Positions 28,763-36,881 of a stretch of DNA of 64,000 nt are shown piece after piece. The notes beneath the pieces are model-generated. The model did no database searches, had not been told where the DNA came from, and worked only from the letters and a program-made list of their open reading frames with translations. Origin of the DNA: Devosia sp. 2618 (GTDB taxonomy: Bacteria; Pseudomonadota; Alphaproteobacteria; Rhizobiales; Devosiaceae); the NCBI RefSeq assembly GCF_040546815.1, contig NZ_JBEPOO010000001.1:1364001-1428000 (forward strand), written 5' to 3'. Position numbers and translations under genes: made by a program. Position 1 is the stretch's first letter, and the number at the start of each line of letters is the position of its first letter.

Positions 28763-28863
28763 CACCTCCCCCTCGACGGGGGAGGACGGGAGGGGTGTTG
28801 AGAGCCCCGATATTGGGGCCAATCCAGCCCCACCCTTGATCCCTCCCCGCAAGGGGGAGGGTG
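28763..28863. repeat. Palindromic C-rich REP-like element between sufD and sufS
   Basis: It opens with a cctccccctcg/cgggggagg hairpin, has a gagccccgatattggggcc hairpin in the middle and closes with a ccctccccgc/aagggggaggg unit. It ends 24 bp before the sufS ATG. It resembles families B and C without matching either closely. Confidence 0.6.
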
Positions 28864-28887
28864 TCGACTGAGACATTGGGAATTTGC

Positions 28888-30108
28888 ATGACCTTCGACC
28901 TCGAAAAAGTCCGCGCCGATTTTCCGATCCTGTCCGAGGTCATCCACGGCCATCGGCTGGTCTATCTCGATAGCGGCGCATCGGCGCAAAAGCCGGTGCA
29001 GGTGCTCGACCGGATGGATTATGCCTTCCGCCACGAATACGCCAACGTGCATCGGGGCCTTCACACGCTCGCCAATCGTGCCACCGAGGCCTATGAAGGC
29101 GGGCGTGAAGCCGCGCGCAAATTCCTCAATGCTGGCCGCGTTGAAGAGATCATCTTCACCCGCTCGGCCACCGAGGCGATCAACCTTGTCGCGCAGTCCT
29201 TTGCCGGTCCGCGCATCAGCGAAGGCGACGAGATCGTGACCACGATCATGGAGCACCACTCCAATATCGTGCCATGGCACTTCCATCGCGAGCGCAAGGG
29301 CGCGGTCATCAAATGGGTCGATGTCCGCGATGATGGCAGCTTCGATATTGACGCCTTCGCCGCCGCGCTGACCGACCGCACCCGTATGGTTGCGGTTACC
29401 CATATGTCCAACGTACTGGGCACCATCACCCCAGTTAAAGACATAGTCGAGATCGCGCATGCCCGTGGCATTCCGGTGCTGATCGACGGCAGCCAGGGCG
29501 CGGTTCACACCACAGTGGACGTGCAGGACATCGGCGCCGATTTCTACGTCATGACCGGCCACAAGCTTTACGGCCCGACGGGCATCGGCGTGCTCTATGG
29601 CAAATACGACCTGCTGGCCGAAATGCAGCCCTATATGGGCGGCGGCGAAATGATCGACGTCGTGACCATGGACACCGTCACCTATAACGAGCCACCGCAC
29701 CGTTTCGAGGCCGGCACGCCCCCGATCGTTCAGGCCATCGGCCTCGGCGCGGCGCTGACCTATATGGAAACGCTGGGCCGCGACGCCATTGCCGGACACG
29801 AGCATGCCGTGGCCGAATACGCCCACGAACGCCTCAGTCGGATCAATTCGCTGCGCATGATCGGCACGGCGCCGGGGAAGGGCGGTATCTTCTCGTTTGA
29901 AATCGCCGGCGCCCACGCCCATGACGTCTCCACTATTCTCGACCGCTACGGCATTGCCGTCCGCGCCGGCACGCATTGCGCGATGCCGCTGCTCAAACGT
30001 TTCGGTGTCACCTCTACCTGCCGCGCCTCCTTCGCCCTATATAACGGCAAGGACGACGTGGACGCGCTGGTGGACGGCATCGAACGCGCCCAGAAATTTT
30101 TCGCGTAA
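28888..30108 (+). CDS. sufS: Cysteine desulfurase SufS (class II)
   Basis: PLP enzyme that supplies sulfur to the SUF scaffold. The 406-residue protein starts MTFDLEKVRADFPILSE. It has the Schiff-base lysine in MTGHKLYGPTGIGVLYGK, the class II active-site cysteine in RAGTHCAMPLLKRFG and the HHSNIVPWH block. The ATG at 28888 is preferred over a GTG at 28861 because it gives the family N-terminus. No sufE gene is present nearby; the sulfur-transfer partner must be elsewhere or is replaced. Confidence 0.96.
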   Translation: MTFDLEKVRADFPILSEVIHGHRLVYLDSGASAQKPVQVLDRMDYAFRHEYANVHRGLHTLANRATEAYEGGREAARKFLNAGRVEEIIFTRSATEAINLVAQSFAGPRISEGDEIVTTIMEHHSNIVPWHFHRERKGAVIKWVDVRDDGSFDIDAFAAALTDRTRMVAVTHMSNVLGTITPVKDIVEIAHARGIPVLIDGSQGAVHTTVDVQDIGADFYVMTGHKLYGPTGIGVLYGKYDLLAEMQPYMGGGEMIDVVTMDTVTYNEPPHRFEAGTPPIVQAIGLGAALTYMETLGRDAIAGHEHAVAEYAHERLSRINSLRMIGTAPGKGGIFSFEIAGAHAHDVSTILDRYGIAVRAGTHCAMPLLKRFGVTSTCRASFALYNGKDDVDALVDGIERAQKFFA

Positions 30109-30120
30109 CGCGAGGACCAC

Positions 30121-30516
30121 ATGACCGACGAACCCGAAATCGCTCCCGCACCGGCTATCCCGGATCAGCGCATCCAGCCCACAATTTCGAGCGAGCTGCC
30201 GGAATCGGAAGTCGAGCGCATCACGTCCGATCTGATCGGCGCGCTCAAGACCGTCTACGACCCGGAAATCCCGGTCGATATCTATGAGCTGGGCCTGATC
30301 TACAAGGTCGATCTCGACGACGACCGCAACCTTGTCATTGACATGACCCTGACAGCGCCTGGCTGCCCGGTTGCCGGCGAAATGCCCGGCTGGGTTGAGA
30401 ACGCCGCGCGTGGCGTCGAAGGCATTCAGGACGTGACGGTCAACATGGTGTTTGATCCGCCATGGGACGCTACACGGATGAGTGAAGAAGCCCAGGTTGC
30501 GCTGAACTGGTGGTAA
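30121..30516 (+). CDS. sufT: SufT/MIP18-family (DUF59) Fe-S assembly protein
   Basis: A 131-residue protein. A Pro/Ala-rich N-terminal extension (1-40) precedes the DUF59 domain: LKTVYDPEIPVDIYELGLIY, then the MTLTAPGCPVAGEMPG block with the single conserved cysteine. DUF59 proteins help mature Fe-S proteins, and SufT is needed when Fe-S demand is high in other bacteria. Its position between sufS and sufA, 12 bp after sufS, supports that role. Confidence 0.94.
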   Translation: MTDEPEIAPAPAIPDQRIQPTISSELPESEVERITSDLIGALKTVYDPEIPVDIYELGLIYKVDLDDDRNLVIDMTLTAPGCPVAGEMPGWVENAARGVEGIQDVTVNMVFDPPWDATRMSEEAQVALNWW

Positions 30517-30568
30517 TTCGGCGCGCTTCACGCTATATATCGTGAAATGCCGATAGAAAGTGACGTCC

Positions 30569-30949
30569 ATGGCCTTCAAGATCATGTCGCTGACCGATGC
30601 CGCCGCCGAGCGCATCACCGAGATCATCGAAGATTCCGATAAGCCCGTCATCGGCCTGCGCATCGGCATCAAGAATTCCGGCTGCGCTGGCGTTGCCTAT
30701 ACGATGGATTACGTCGCCGAGCCGGTGAAGGGCGACGACCACGTCACCGACAAGGGCGTCAACGTCTGGATCGACCCCAAGGCGACCATGTACCTGCTCG
30801 GCACGGTGATGGATTTCGAAACCGCCAAGATGAGCTCGGGCTTTACCTTCAAGAACCCCAACCAGACCGGCGAATGTGGCTGCGGCGAAAGTGTGACCCT
30901 CAAGCCTGCGGACTTGAGGGCAATTGCCGAGGCGAGAGCAACGGCCTGA
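30569..30949 (+). CDS. sufA: A-type Fe-S carrier SufA/IscA family
   Basis: A 126-residue A-type carrier that passes clusters from the scaffold to target proteins. The three ligand cysteines are in NSGCAGVAY and GECGCGES near the C-terminus. The ATG at 30569 was chosen; a GTG three codons upstream is also possible. It is the last gene of the operon, followed by a Rho-independent terminator. Confidence 0.95.
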   Translation: MAFKIMSLTDAAAERITEIIEDSDKPVIGLRIGIKNSGCAGVAYTMDYVAEPVKGDDHVTDKGVNVWIDPKATMYLLGTVMDFETAKMSSGFTFKNPNQTGECGCGESVTLKPADLRAIAEARATA

Positions 30950-30976
30950 AGCCCAGATGCATCACGAAACGATACG

Positions 30977-31004
30977 ATCCCCGCGAAAGCGGGGATTTTT
31001 GTTT
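30977..31004 (+). terminator. Rho-independent terminator of the suf operon
   Basis: Stem atccccgc/gcggggat with a GAAA loop, followed by tttttgttt, starts 28 bp after the sufA stop. Confidence 0.88.
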
Positions 31005-31023
31005 CTGCGCTGTCTATCCCAAG

Positions 31024-31149
31024 CAAGAATACCCCCACCTAACCTCCCCCTGAAAAGGGGGAGGAATCCCATCCAGTTTGCGGCACAATCTCATGACACC
31101 CAACGGCCGGATTCCTCCCCCTATCAGGGGTAGGCGAGGTGGGGGTACT
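31024..31149. repeat. REPIN-like element, family B (copy 2)
   Basis: About 126 bp. Left end caagaatacccccacctaac with a ctcccc-ctgaaaa-ggggag hairpin; right end ctatcaggggtaggcgaggt followed by gggggtact. Same architecture and length as 15868-15991. It lies between the suf terminator and aroA. Confidence 0.82.
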
Positions 31150-31237
31150 CCGATCCCTCCCATCAAACGCATATCGGACAATCTTGGTAGCAACCCAGTT
31201 GCACCGCGCGTCACCATGAGGCATTGATCCGGCCATC

Positions 31238-32518
31238 ATGCTGAACCCACTTCCGCCTGCGCTCGCCATCACTCCGCCAAACCGTCCGCTTGTCGGTCGC
31301 GTTTCGCCGCCGGGGTCGAAATCCATCACCAACCGTGCGCTCTTGCTCGCGGCGCTTGCCAACGGCACCAGCCGTTTGACCGGCGCGCTCAAGAGCAAGG
31401 ACACGACCCTGATGGCAGCCGCTTTGCGGCAGATGGGCGTGACCGTGGAAGAGCCCGACGCGACCAGCTTTGTGGTGACCAGCACAGGCCGCTTGCAGCA
31501 GCCGGGTGGCCCGCTATTCCTCGGCAATGCCGGCACGGCCACTCGTTTCCTGACCGCCGCCGTTGCAACCGTCGATGGCGAAGTCATCGTCGACGGCGAT
31601 GACGAAATGCGCGTTCGGCCGATTGGCCCACTGGTTACCGCCTTGCAGTCCCTCGGTATCGACGCAACCAGCCCAACCGGTTGCCCGCCCGTCACCGTTC
31701 GCGGCAAGGGTAGCTTTGGTGCCGGCCGCGTCGAGATCGATGGCGGCCTCTCCAGCCAGTATGTTTCGGCCCTGCTGATGGCCGCGCCGCTTGGCGACGC
31801 CCAGATCGAGGTTGCGCTGACGGGCACCGAAATCGGCGCGCGCGGCTATGTGGAACTGACGCTGGCCGCCATGCGCAGCTTTGGCGCGCAGGTCGAGCAG
31901 GTCGATGCCGGCACCTGGCTGGTGCAGCCGACTGGCTATGTCGCGACCGATCTATTGGTCGAGCCCGACGCCTCGGCGGCAACCTATCTCTGGGGCATCG
32001 AGGCGCTGACAGGCGGCAAGATCGACCTTGGGATGGCGGCTGACGCCTTCACGCAGCCAGACGCCGCTGCGCAGGCCATTATCGCGCAATTCCCCGATAT
32101 GCCTGCCGTGATCGACGGCTCGCAGATGCAGGACGCCGTGCCGACGTTGGCGGTGCTCGCCGCGTTCAACAACCACCCGGTGCGCTTCGTCGGCATTGCC
32201 AATCTGCGCGTCAAAGAAACCGATCGCATCCGTGCCGTCGCCAACGAGCTCAATCGCATCCTGCCGGGCCTCGGCACCGAGGAGGGCGATGATCTGCTGG
32301 TGGCGTCCGATCCCGATCTGGCGGCCAAGGTGGCGGGGCGCAATTCGCGTGCCAAGATCGAGACCTATCACGATCATCGTATCGCCATGAGCTTTGCCCT
32401 GGCGGGCCTGCGTGTTCCGGGAATCGTTATTTTGGACCCAGCCTGCACCGGCAAGACCTATCCCGCCTATTGGGACATGCTGGCGGCTTTGGGCGTCGAA
32501 CTGACGCCGACGACATAG
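31238..32518 (+). CDS. aroA: 3-phosphoshikimate 1-carboxyvinyltransferase (EPSP synthase)
   Basis: Joins shikimate-3-phosphate and PEP to make EPSP, the sixth shikimate step. The 426-residue protein has PPGSKSITNRALLLAAL (24-40) and LGNAGTATRFLTA (95-107), DGSQMQDAVPTLAVLA, RVKETDRI and TYHDHRIAMSFAL. The first two blocks resemble class I enzymes (PGSKxxxNR, GNAGT) rather than the CP4-like class II form known from Agrobacterium (GNAATGCR). Phe104 stands where E. coli has Pro101, a position known to affect glyphosate binding; sensitivity is not predictable from this. It is convergent with the GGDEF gene 12 bp away. Confidence 0.95.
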   Translation: MLNPLPPALAITPPNRPLVGRVSPPGSKSITNRALLLAALANGTSRLTGALKSKDTTLMAAALRQMGVTVEEPDATSFVVTSTGRLQQPGGPLFLGNAGTATRFLTAAVATVDGEVIVDGDDEMRVRPIGPLVTALQSLGIDATSPTGCPPVTVRGKGSFGAGRVEIDGGLSSQYVSALLMAAPLGDAQIEVALTGTEIGARGYVELTLAAMRSFGAQVEQVDAGTWLVQPTGYVATDLLVEPDASAATYLWGIEALTGGKIDLGMAADAFTQPDAAAQAIIAQFPDMPAVIDGSQMQDAVPTLAVLAAFNNHPVRFVGIANLRVKETDRIRAVANELNRILPGLGTEEGDDLLVASDPDLAAKVAGRNSRAKIETYHDHRIAMSFALAGLRVPGIVILDPACTGKTYPAYWDMLAALGVELTPTT

Positions 32519-32530
32519 GGCCGTCTAGTC

Positions 32531-33586
32531 CTAGCCGACCGCGCGGCGTGGCGGTGCGTTTTCGAGTTCTTTTTCGCTGAGCACGCGGTTACGCCCCGCG
32601 TGCTTGGCGGCATACAGGCACCGGTCAGCCCGCTCGATCAGCGATGACGCCGTGTCATTGGGCCGGAACGCGGCAACGCCAAAAGACGCCGTGATGCGGC
32701 CGAGCTTTTCATTGGTCGACCGCTTGAGCAATTCCTTGGCCTGAATGGCGCTGCGCACATTCTCGGCCACGATCACCGCGCCTTCGACATCGGTCGATGG
32801 CAGGATAGCCACGAATTCTTCGCCGCCATAGCGCGCGGCAAGATCCTTGCCCTTGATATTGGACTTCAGTGTCATCGCCACGAGGCGCAACACCTGGTCG
32901 CCGGTCTGGTGGCCATAGGTGTCGTTGAAATTTTTGAAGTGATCGATATCGACGATCATCAGCGATAGTGGCGTGCCGTCGGCCTTGGCCTCGGCAATCG
33001 CATTCTCCATGCCTTCGTCGAAGCTTTTGCGATTGGCGATCTTGGTCAGCGGATCGAGCATCGATTCGCGCCGCACATGGTCGAGATCGCGCTGCAGCGA
33101 GGCAATGTCGTCGCGCGAGGCCGCAAGCTGGCTCTCAAGCGCGTGGTTGTTTTCCTGCATGCGTCGCGTTTCCGCAAGCAGCGTGCTGGTCAGCGCCTTG
33201 ATCGCGCTGGCCGACATTTCGCCGTCCAGCACATCACTGGCCGCATCAAGAGAGCCGGAATAGGCCTGAGCCGTGCTCATCGCAGAATCGATGGCCTTGT
33301 GCACGGCGCCAATGCGCTCGTGCATCCGCTCCGAAACATCGGAAATGCGGTCGCTCATGTCTGATTTGAGAAACTCATCATAAAGCGTTTCGGCGAGGTC
33401 TGCCGTTGGCGCGTCGCCGGAGCGGAAGATGGCATTGATCCGGGTATTTAGGTTCGGATTGACGCCGGTTGAGTAAGTGTAAAGTAGCTCATAGAATTGA
33501 GGATACGGCGGAATTCCGCTCCGCTTCAGCAAATCAAATGCTGAGTTGGCATAACCGAGAGCGCGTTTGAATTCCTGATCGGACAA
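32531..33586 (-). CDS. GGDEF-domain diguanylate cyclase
   Basis: Makes the second messenger c-di-GMP from two GTP. The 351-residue protein has no membrane segment. The N-terminal part (1-165) is helical, ending in a probable coiled coil, and is probably a regulatory or dimerisation region. The catalytic domain (about 170-335) carries DIDHFKNFNDTYGH for metal binding and the intact signature GGEEF in RYGGEEF. The inhibitory I-site RxxD is replaced by KGKD, so product inhibition may be weak. The input signal is unknown. Two PilZ-domain proteins, possible c-di-GMP receptors, are encoded 8-9 kb away. Confidence 0.92.
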   Translation of the reverse strand: MSDQEFKRALGYANSAFDLLKRSGIPPYPQFYELLYTYSTGVNPNLNTRINAIFRSGDAPTADLAETLYDEFLKSDMSDRISDVSERMHERIGAVHKAIDSAMSTAQAYSGSLDAASDVLDGEMSASAIKALTSTLLAETRRMQENNHALESQLAASRDDIASLQRDLDHVRRESMLDPLTKIANRKSFDEGMENAIAEAKADGTPLSLMIVDIDHFKNFNDTYGHQTGDQVLRLVAMTLKSNIKGKDLAARYGGEEFVAILPSTDVEGAVIVAENVRSAIQAKELLKRSTNEKLGRITASFGVAAFRPNDTASSLIERADRCLYAAKHAGRNRVLSEKELENAPPRRAVG

Positions 33587-33681
33587 CTCTACCCCTCGCG
33601 CAACGTTGCGCCTCGTCCAGCCCGATTTGCACCGTGGCTGGAGTCACAGACATAGTTAACGCCGAGGTCTTAATGAACACA

Positions 33682-33717
33682 ACTGTGCACTCGCAATAAA
33701 GCGAGTACTTGCACAGT
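33682..33717. terminator. Hairpin after the helicase gene, possible terminator
   Basis: actgtgca/tgcacagt outer arms and ctcgc/gcgag inner arms enclose aataaa, with a 4-base bulge. It lies 14 bp beyond the helicase stop (minus strand) without a T-run. It could equally be a protein-binding dyad. Confidence 0.35.
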
Positions 33718-33731
33718 CATTTCGTGATTCA

Positions 33732-35234
33732 TTACCCGGCGATGCGGGTTGGGCGCAGCAGAAACGCTGGGATTGGGCCGTCATTGCCGAATGGGGACGT
33801 ACTGTTGCTTACGTCCGAATCATTATCCGTCGCCTTTGGCCGCTCGCGACTGTTGCGCTGTGGGCGCTGTGCGTTGCGTGGCGGATTGGCCCGCTCGGCT
33901 GGCTCGGCCTTTTCAACCTTCTCGACAGCAACGGGTGCTGCTGGCTCGACGATCTTTTCAGGCGCAACCTGCGCTGCTGCGGCTTCCGCTTCCTTGCGGG
34001 TGCGTGGGCCACCGCGACGCGAGCGTGCGGGACGGGCAGGGCGCTCGGCTGCGTCTTCTTCGGTCGCGGGTGCGGCTGCCGTCGGCTTGCTCGATGTTTC
34101 GAGCCAGTCGATCGGCTTCTGGATCAGCTTGAGAATAGCATCGAGATGCTTGCTGTCGGCCGGGCCAACCAGCGTATAGGCAACGCCCAGACGACCGGCA
34201 CGACCAGTCCGGCCGATACGGTGCACATAGTCTTCGGCATGCACTGGAACATCGAAGTTGAACACGTGGCTCACAGCTGGAATGTCGAGGCCGCGCGCTG
34301 CAACGTCGCTGGCGACCAGCAGTGTCAGACGGTTGTTCTTGAACGCATCGAGCGTTTCGGTGCGGCTCTTCTGGTCCATATCGCCATGCAGCGCGCCGGC
34401 ACTAAAGCCGTGGCGTTCGAGCGAGCGGGCAAGTGTCGCCACGTCGCGCTTGCGATTGCAGAAGATGATCGCGTTGGTCAGGGCTTCGGAGCCCTTGATC
34501 AGGTCGCGCAGCGCAGCGCGCTTGTCTTCAGGCTTGGAGCCGACCTTGACCAGCTTCTGGTCGATGGTGTCGGCCGTCGATGCTGCGCGAGAAACCTGCA
34601 CATGCACCGGGTCTTTGAGGAACTTCTTGGTCAGCTTCTCAATCTGCGCATCCATTGTCGCCGAGAACAGCATGGTCTGGCGGCGTGGTGGCAGGCGATT
34701 GACGATCTTTTCGATGTCGTCAATGAAGCCCATGTCGAGCATACGGTCGGCTTCGTCGATGACGAGGATTTCAACCCCGTTGAGCATGATCTTGCCGCGC
34801 TCGATCTGGTCGAGCAGGCGGCCGGGCGTGGCGATCAAAACGTCAACGCCGCGATCGAGCTTCTTGTTCTGGTCTTCAAACGACACGCCGCCGATGATCA
34901 GCGCCATGGTGAGACGGTGGTTCTTGCCGTACTTCTCGAAGTTCTCGGAAACCTGCGCTGCGAGTTCGCGCGTCGGTTCGAGAATGAGCGTACGGGGCAT
35001 ACGAGCGCGGGCGCGGCCGTTTTCCAGCAAATGCAGCATGGGCAGCACAAAGCTTGCCGTCTTGCCGGTGCCGGTCTGCGCGATGCCGATGACATCCTTC
35101 TTCTGCAGGACATGCGGAATGGCCTGCGCCTGGATCTCGGTTGGCTTGGTATAGCCAGCAGCCAGAACAGCATCGGTTACTTTGGTGGACAGGCCCAGCC
35201 CGGAAAAATCATCAGTCAAGTTCGGTAATTCCAC
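33732..35234 (-). CDS. DEAD-box ATP-dependent RNA helicase
   Basis: Unwinds RNA, typically in ribosome assembly, cold response or the degradosome with RNase E. The 500-residue protein carries the Q motif (GYTKPTEIQAQAIP), motif I AQTGTGKT, PTRELA, TPGRLLD, motif II DEAD (VIDEADRMLDMGF), SAT, DVAARGLDIP and HRIGRTGRAGR. The C-terminal 120 residues are Ala/Glu/Arg-rich and disordered, as in RhlE-like proteins that bind RNA. The start is uncertain: a GTG at 35234 is the longest option, and a TTG five codons in is possible. A gene-free region of about 280 bp precedes it. Confidence 0.93.
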   Translation of the reverse strand: MELPNLTDDFSGLGLSTKVTDAVLAAGYTKPTEIQAQAIPHVLQKKDVIGIAQTGTGKTASFVLPMLHLLENGRARARMPRTLILEPTRELAAQVSENFEKYGKNHRLTMALIIGGVSFEDQNKKLDRGVDVLIATPGRLLDQIERGKIMLNGVEILVIDEADRMLDMGFIDDIEKIVNRLPPRRQTMLFSATMDAQIEKLTKKFLKDPVHVQVSRAASTADTIDQKLVKVGSKPEDKRAALRDLIKGSEALTNAIIFCNRKRDVATLARSLERHGFSAGALHGDMDQKSRTETLDAFKNNRLTLLVASDVAARGLDIPAVSHVFNFDVPVHAEDYVHRIGRTGRAGRLGVAYTLVGPADSKHLDAILKLIQKPIDWLETSSKPTAAAPATEEDAAERPARPARSRRGGPRTRKEAEAAAAQVAPEKIVEPAAPVAVEKVEKAEPAERANPPRNAQRPQRNSRERPKATDNDSDVSNSTSPFGNDGPIPAFLLRPTRIAG

Positions 35235-35514
35235 TCAGAATATGTGGCCCGGGGCCAGTTCCAGTTCGAGACATTCGAACGGTACTCCGGGGTCTTCAGT
35301 AGTGGGCGGGAATTCAGCACGCGAACGCGTCCACAACTGGCGGCCACCGGACGGAATGCAGAACCTGCAATAATACAGCGGGGTGACCCTGGGGAAAATT
35401 CGGCGATGAGCGCGCATGAGTAGTAACACGGCGTCAAACCGGAAATGCTCCAGCGGCGCGGACCATAGCGCAAACCCCTTGTGAGTCAACGGGTCTGCGG
35501 GTTTTAGGGTTATC
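35235..35514. other. Gene-free region upstream of the helicase gene
   Basis: About 280 bp between the helicase start and the P450 terminator. I see no protein-coding signal. Helicase genes with a cold-shock role often have long leaders, so this may be a 5' UTR; that is inference. Confidence 0.3.
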
Positions 35515-35544
35515 AAGGGCTGCCAGATTGCTCCGGCAGCCCTT
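35515..35544 (-). terminator. Terminator of the P450 gene
   Basis: A perfect 10-bp stem aagggctgcc/ggcagccctt with a 10-base loop begins 4 bp after the P450 stop on the minus strand, followed by gataaccctaaaa. Confidence 0.75.
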
Positions 35545-35548
35545 CGCA

Positions 35549-36703
35549 CTAGTCCAGATGCACTGCAAAGCGCTCAACAATACGCGTCAGCTGCGGCAGA
35601 AAAACCGTGTCGCCGAGTGGTCGCACACGCGCTTCCACAAGCAAAGCTCCGACCGCCGCCTCGGTCACGACCGAGCTGATATGTCGCCCGAGGCAGGCAT
35701 GCGCCCCCACACCAAACGACAGATGGCGATTATTCGCCCGATTGGGATCGAACAGCAGGGGCTCCGGAAAGGCCGTTTCATCAAGGTTTCCGGCGGCCCA
35801 CCACATCATCAGCGGTGAACCCGCAACAATATGGTGACCGTTCCAGTCGATGTCCTCATGCGCAATTCGGCTGGTCAGGGTCGCCGGTGTGGCCAGCCGA
35901 TAGGCTTCCTGCACAGCCGCTTTCCGGGTGAATGTGCCGTCAGCCAATTCATCGCTGAACGCCTCGCGCCGCATCAGCAGTTCCAGAACGTTGAACAGCC
36001 CTGTCGATAGCATCTCCACATTGTCGAACACGAAACTGCCGACGAGTTCGCTGGCCGAAGCCGGGCTATCCGCTGGCAGCTTTGCCGCAATGTCACGGAT
36101 CAAGTCGGAGGTGCCTTCTGCCTCGCACCGCTCCAGCTGGGCCAGCAGCGCGCGCGCCGACCGGTTAGCCAAATCAGCCCCCTCCGGTGCACGGCCATTG
36201 AACTGGTCGCCAATTCGGTCGATGGCCTCCACGATGCCGGGGACTTCAGCCTCATCGAGACCAACAAACCGGCAATAGACCCGCGCCGCCAACGGCTTGG
36301 TGAAATGCTCCAACAGATCGGGTGTGGTTGCGGCCGCCAATACGGCGCGCTGTTCCCGGGCCATGGCTAACGCGAACTCCTGCAGGTTGCCGATCCGCAC
36401 CGCGGACAGCCCTGCAATCACCGCCTGCCGCAAGGGTCGGTGCAGTGGCGCACTCATGGCGAAGAGGCCCCATTGGAGCAGCCGGAAGATATTGTCGCTG
36501 TCCGCCCCAAGGCCTTCGGCCGGAAACGGAAAGCCTTCGACGCGCGGGTCGCGGCCGAGTTCAAACAGGGCGTCATAGCCCAGCACGGCATAGCCGCCGC
36601 TACTCATGGCGAGGAGGCCATCGCTTTGCGACAGGGCGGCTTGATAAAATGGGAATGGGTCCTGCCAGAAGGCAGGGTCAGAGGGGACGTCGAAGACGTT
36701 CAT
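35549..36703 (-). CDS. Cytochrome P450 with atypical I-helix
   Basis: A soluble bacterial P450 of 384 residues. The heme-binding loop LSFGVGAHACLGRHIS contains the thiolate Cys, and the K-helix ExxR is EAYR. The central I-helix, normally (A/G)Gx(D/E)T, reads FVFDNVEMLSTGLFNVLELL and lacks the acid-alcohol pair used for oxygen activation, so the chemistry may be unusual (peroxide-driven or non-monooxygenase). No ferredoxin or reductase gene is adjacent. The ATG at 36703 gives MNVFDVPSDPAFWQDPFPFY, the normal start; a TTG at 36736 is less likely. Substrate unknown. Confidence 0.88.
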   Translation of the reverse strand: MNVFDVPSDPAFWQDPFPFYQAALSQSDGLLAMSSGGYAVLGYDALFELGRDPRVEGFPFPAEGLGADSDNIFRLLQWGLFAMSAPLHRPLRQAVIAGLSAVRIGNLQEFALAMAREQRAVLAAATTPDLLEHFTKPLAARVYCRFVGLDEAEVPGIVEAIDRIGDQFNGRAPEGADLANRSARALLAQLERCEAEGTSDLIRDIAAKLPADSPASASELVGSFVFDNVEMLSTGLFNVLELLMRREAFSDELADGTFTRKAAVQEAYRLATPATLTSRIAHEDIDWNGHHIVAGSPLMMWWAAGNLDETAFPEPLLFDPNRANNRHLSFGVGAHACLGRHISSVVTEAAVGALLVEARVRPLGDTVFLPQLTRIVERFAVHLD

Positions 36704-36862
36704 CAGCTTTTCGCTTTTCTGAATTGAGCGCAGCAAATCGTCCCCAGCCAGCGGGCATGGGGCGACGGCGTTGGTTCAAGTCAGTTCAGCGCAAGCGGAT
36801 CGAAGCGGTCATCGGAACCTCTGTAATGTCCTCAAATTAACGGCGGCTGCCAAAACTGACAA

Positions 36863-36875
36863 CCGCCGATGGCGG
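36863..36875 (-). terminator. Small hairpin after parE, possible terminator
   Basis: ccgcc/ggcgg with a 3-base loop, 7 bp beyond the parE stop, followed on the minus strand by ttgtcagtttt. The stem is short, so this is a weak call. Confidence 0.35.
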
Positions 36876-36881
36876 CTCGGC

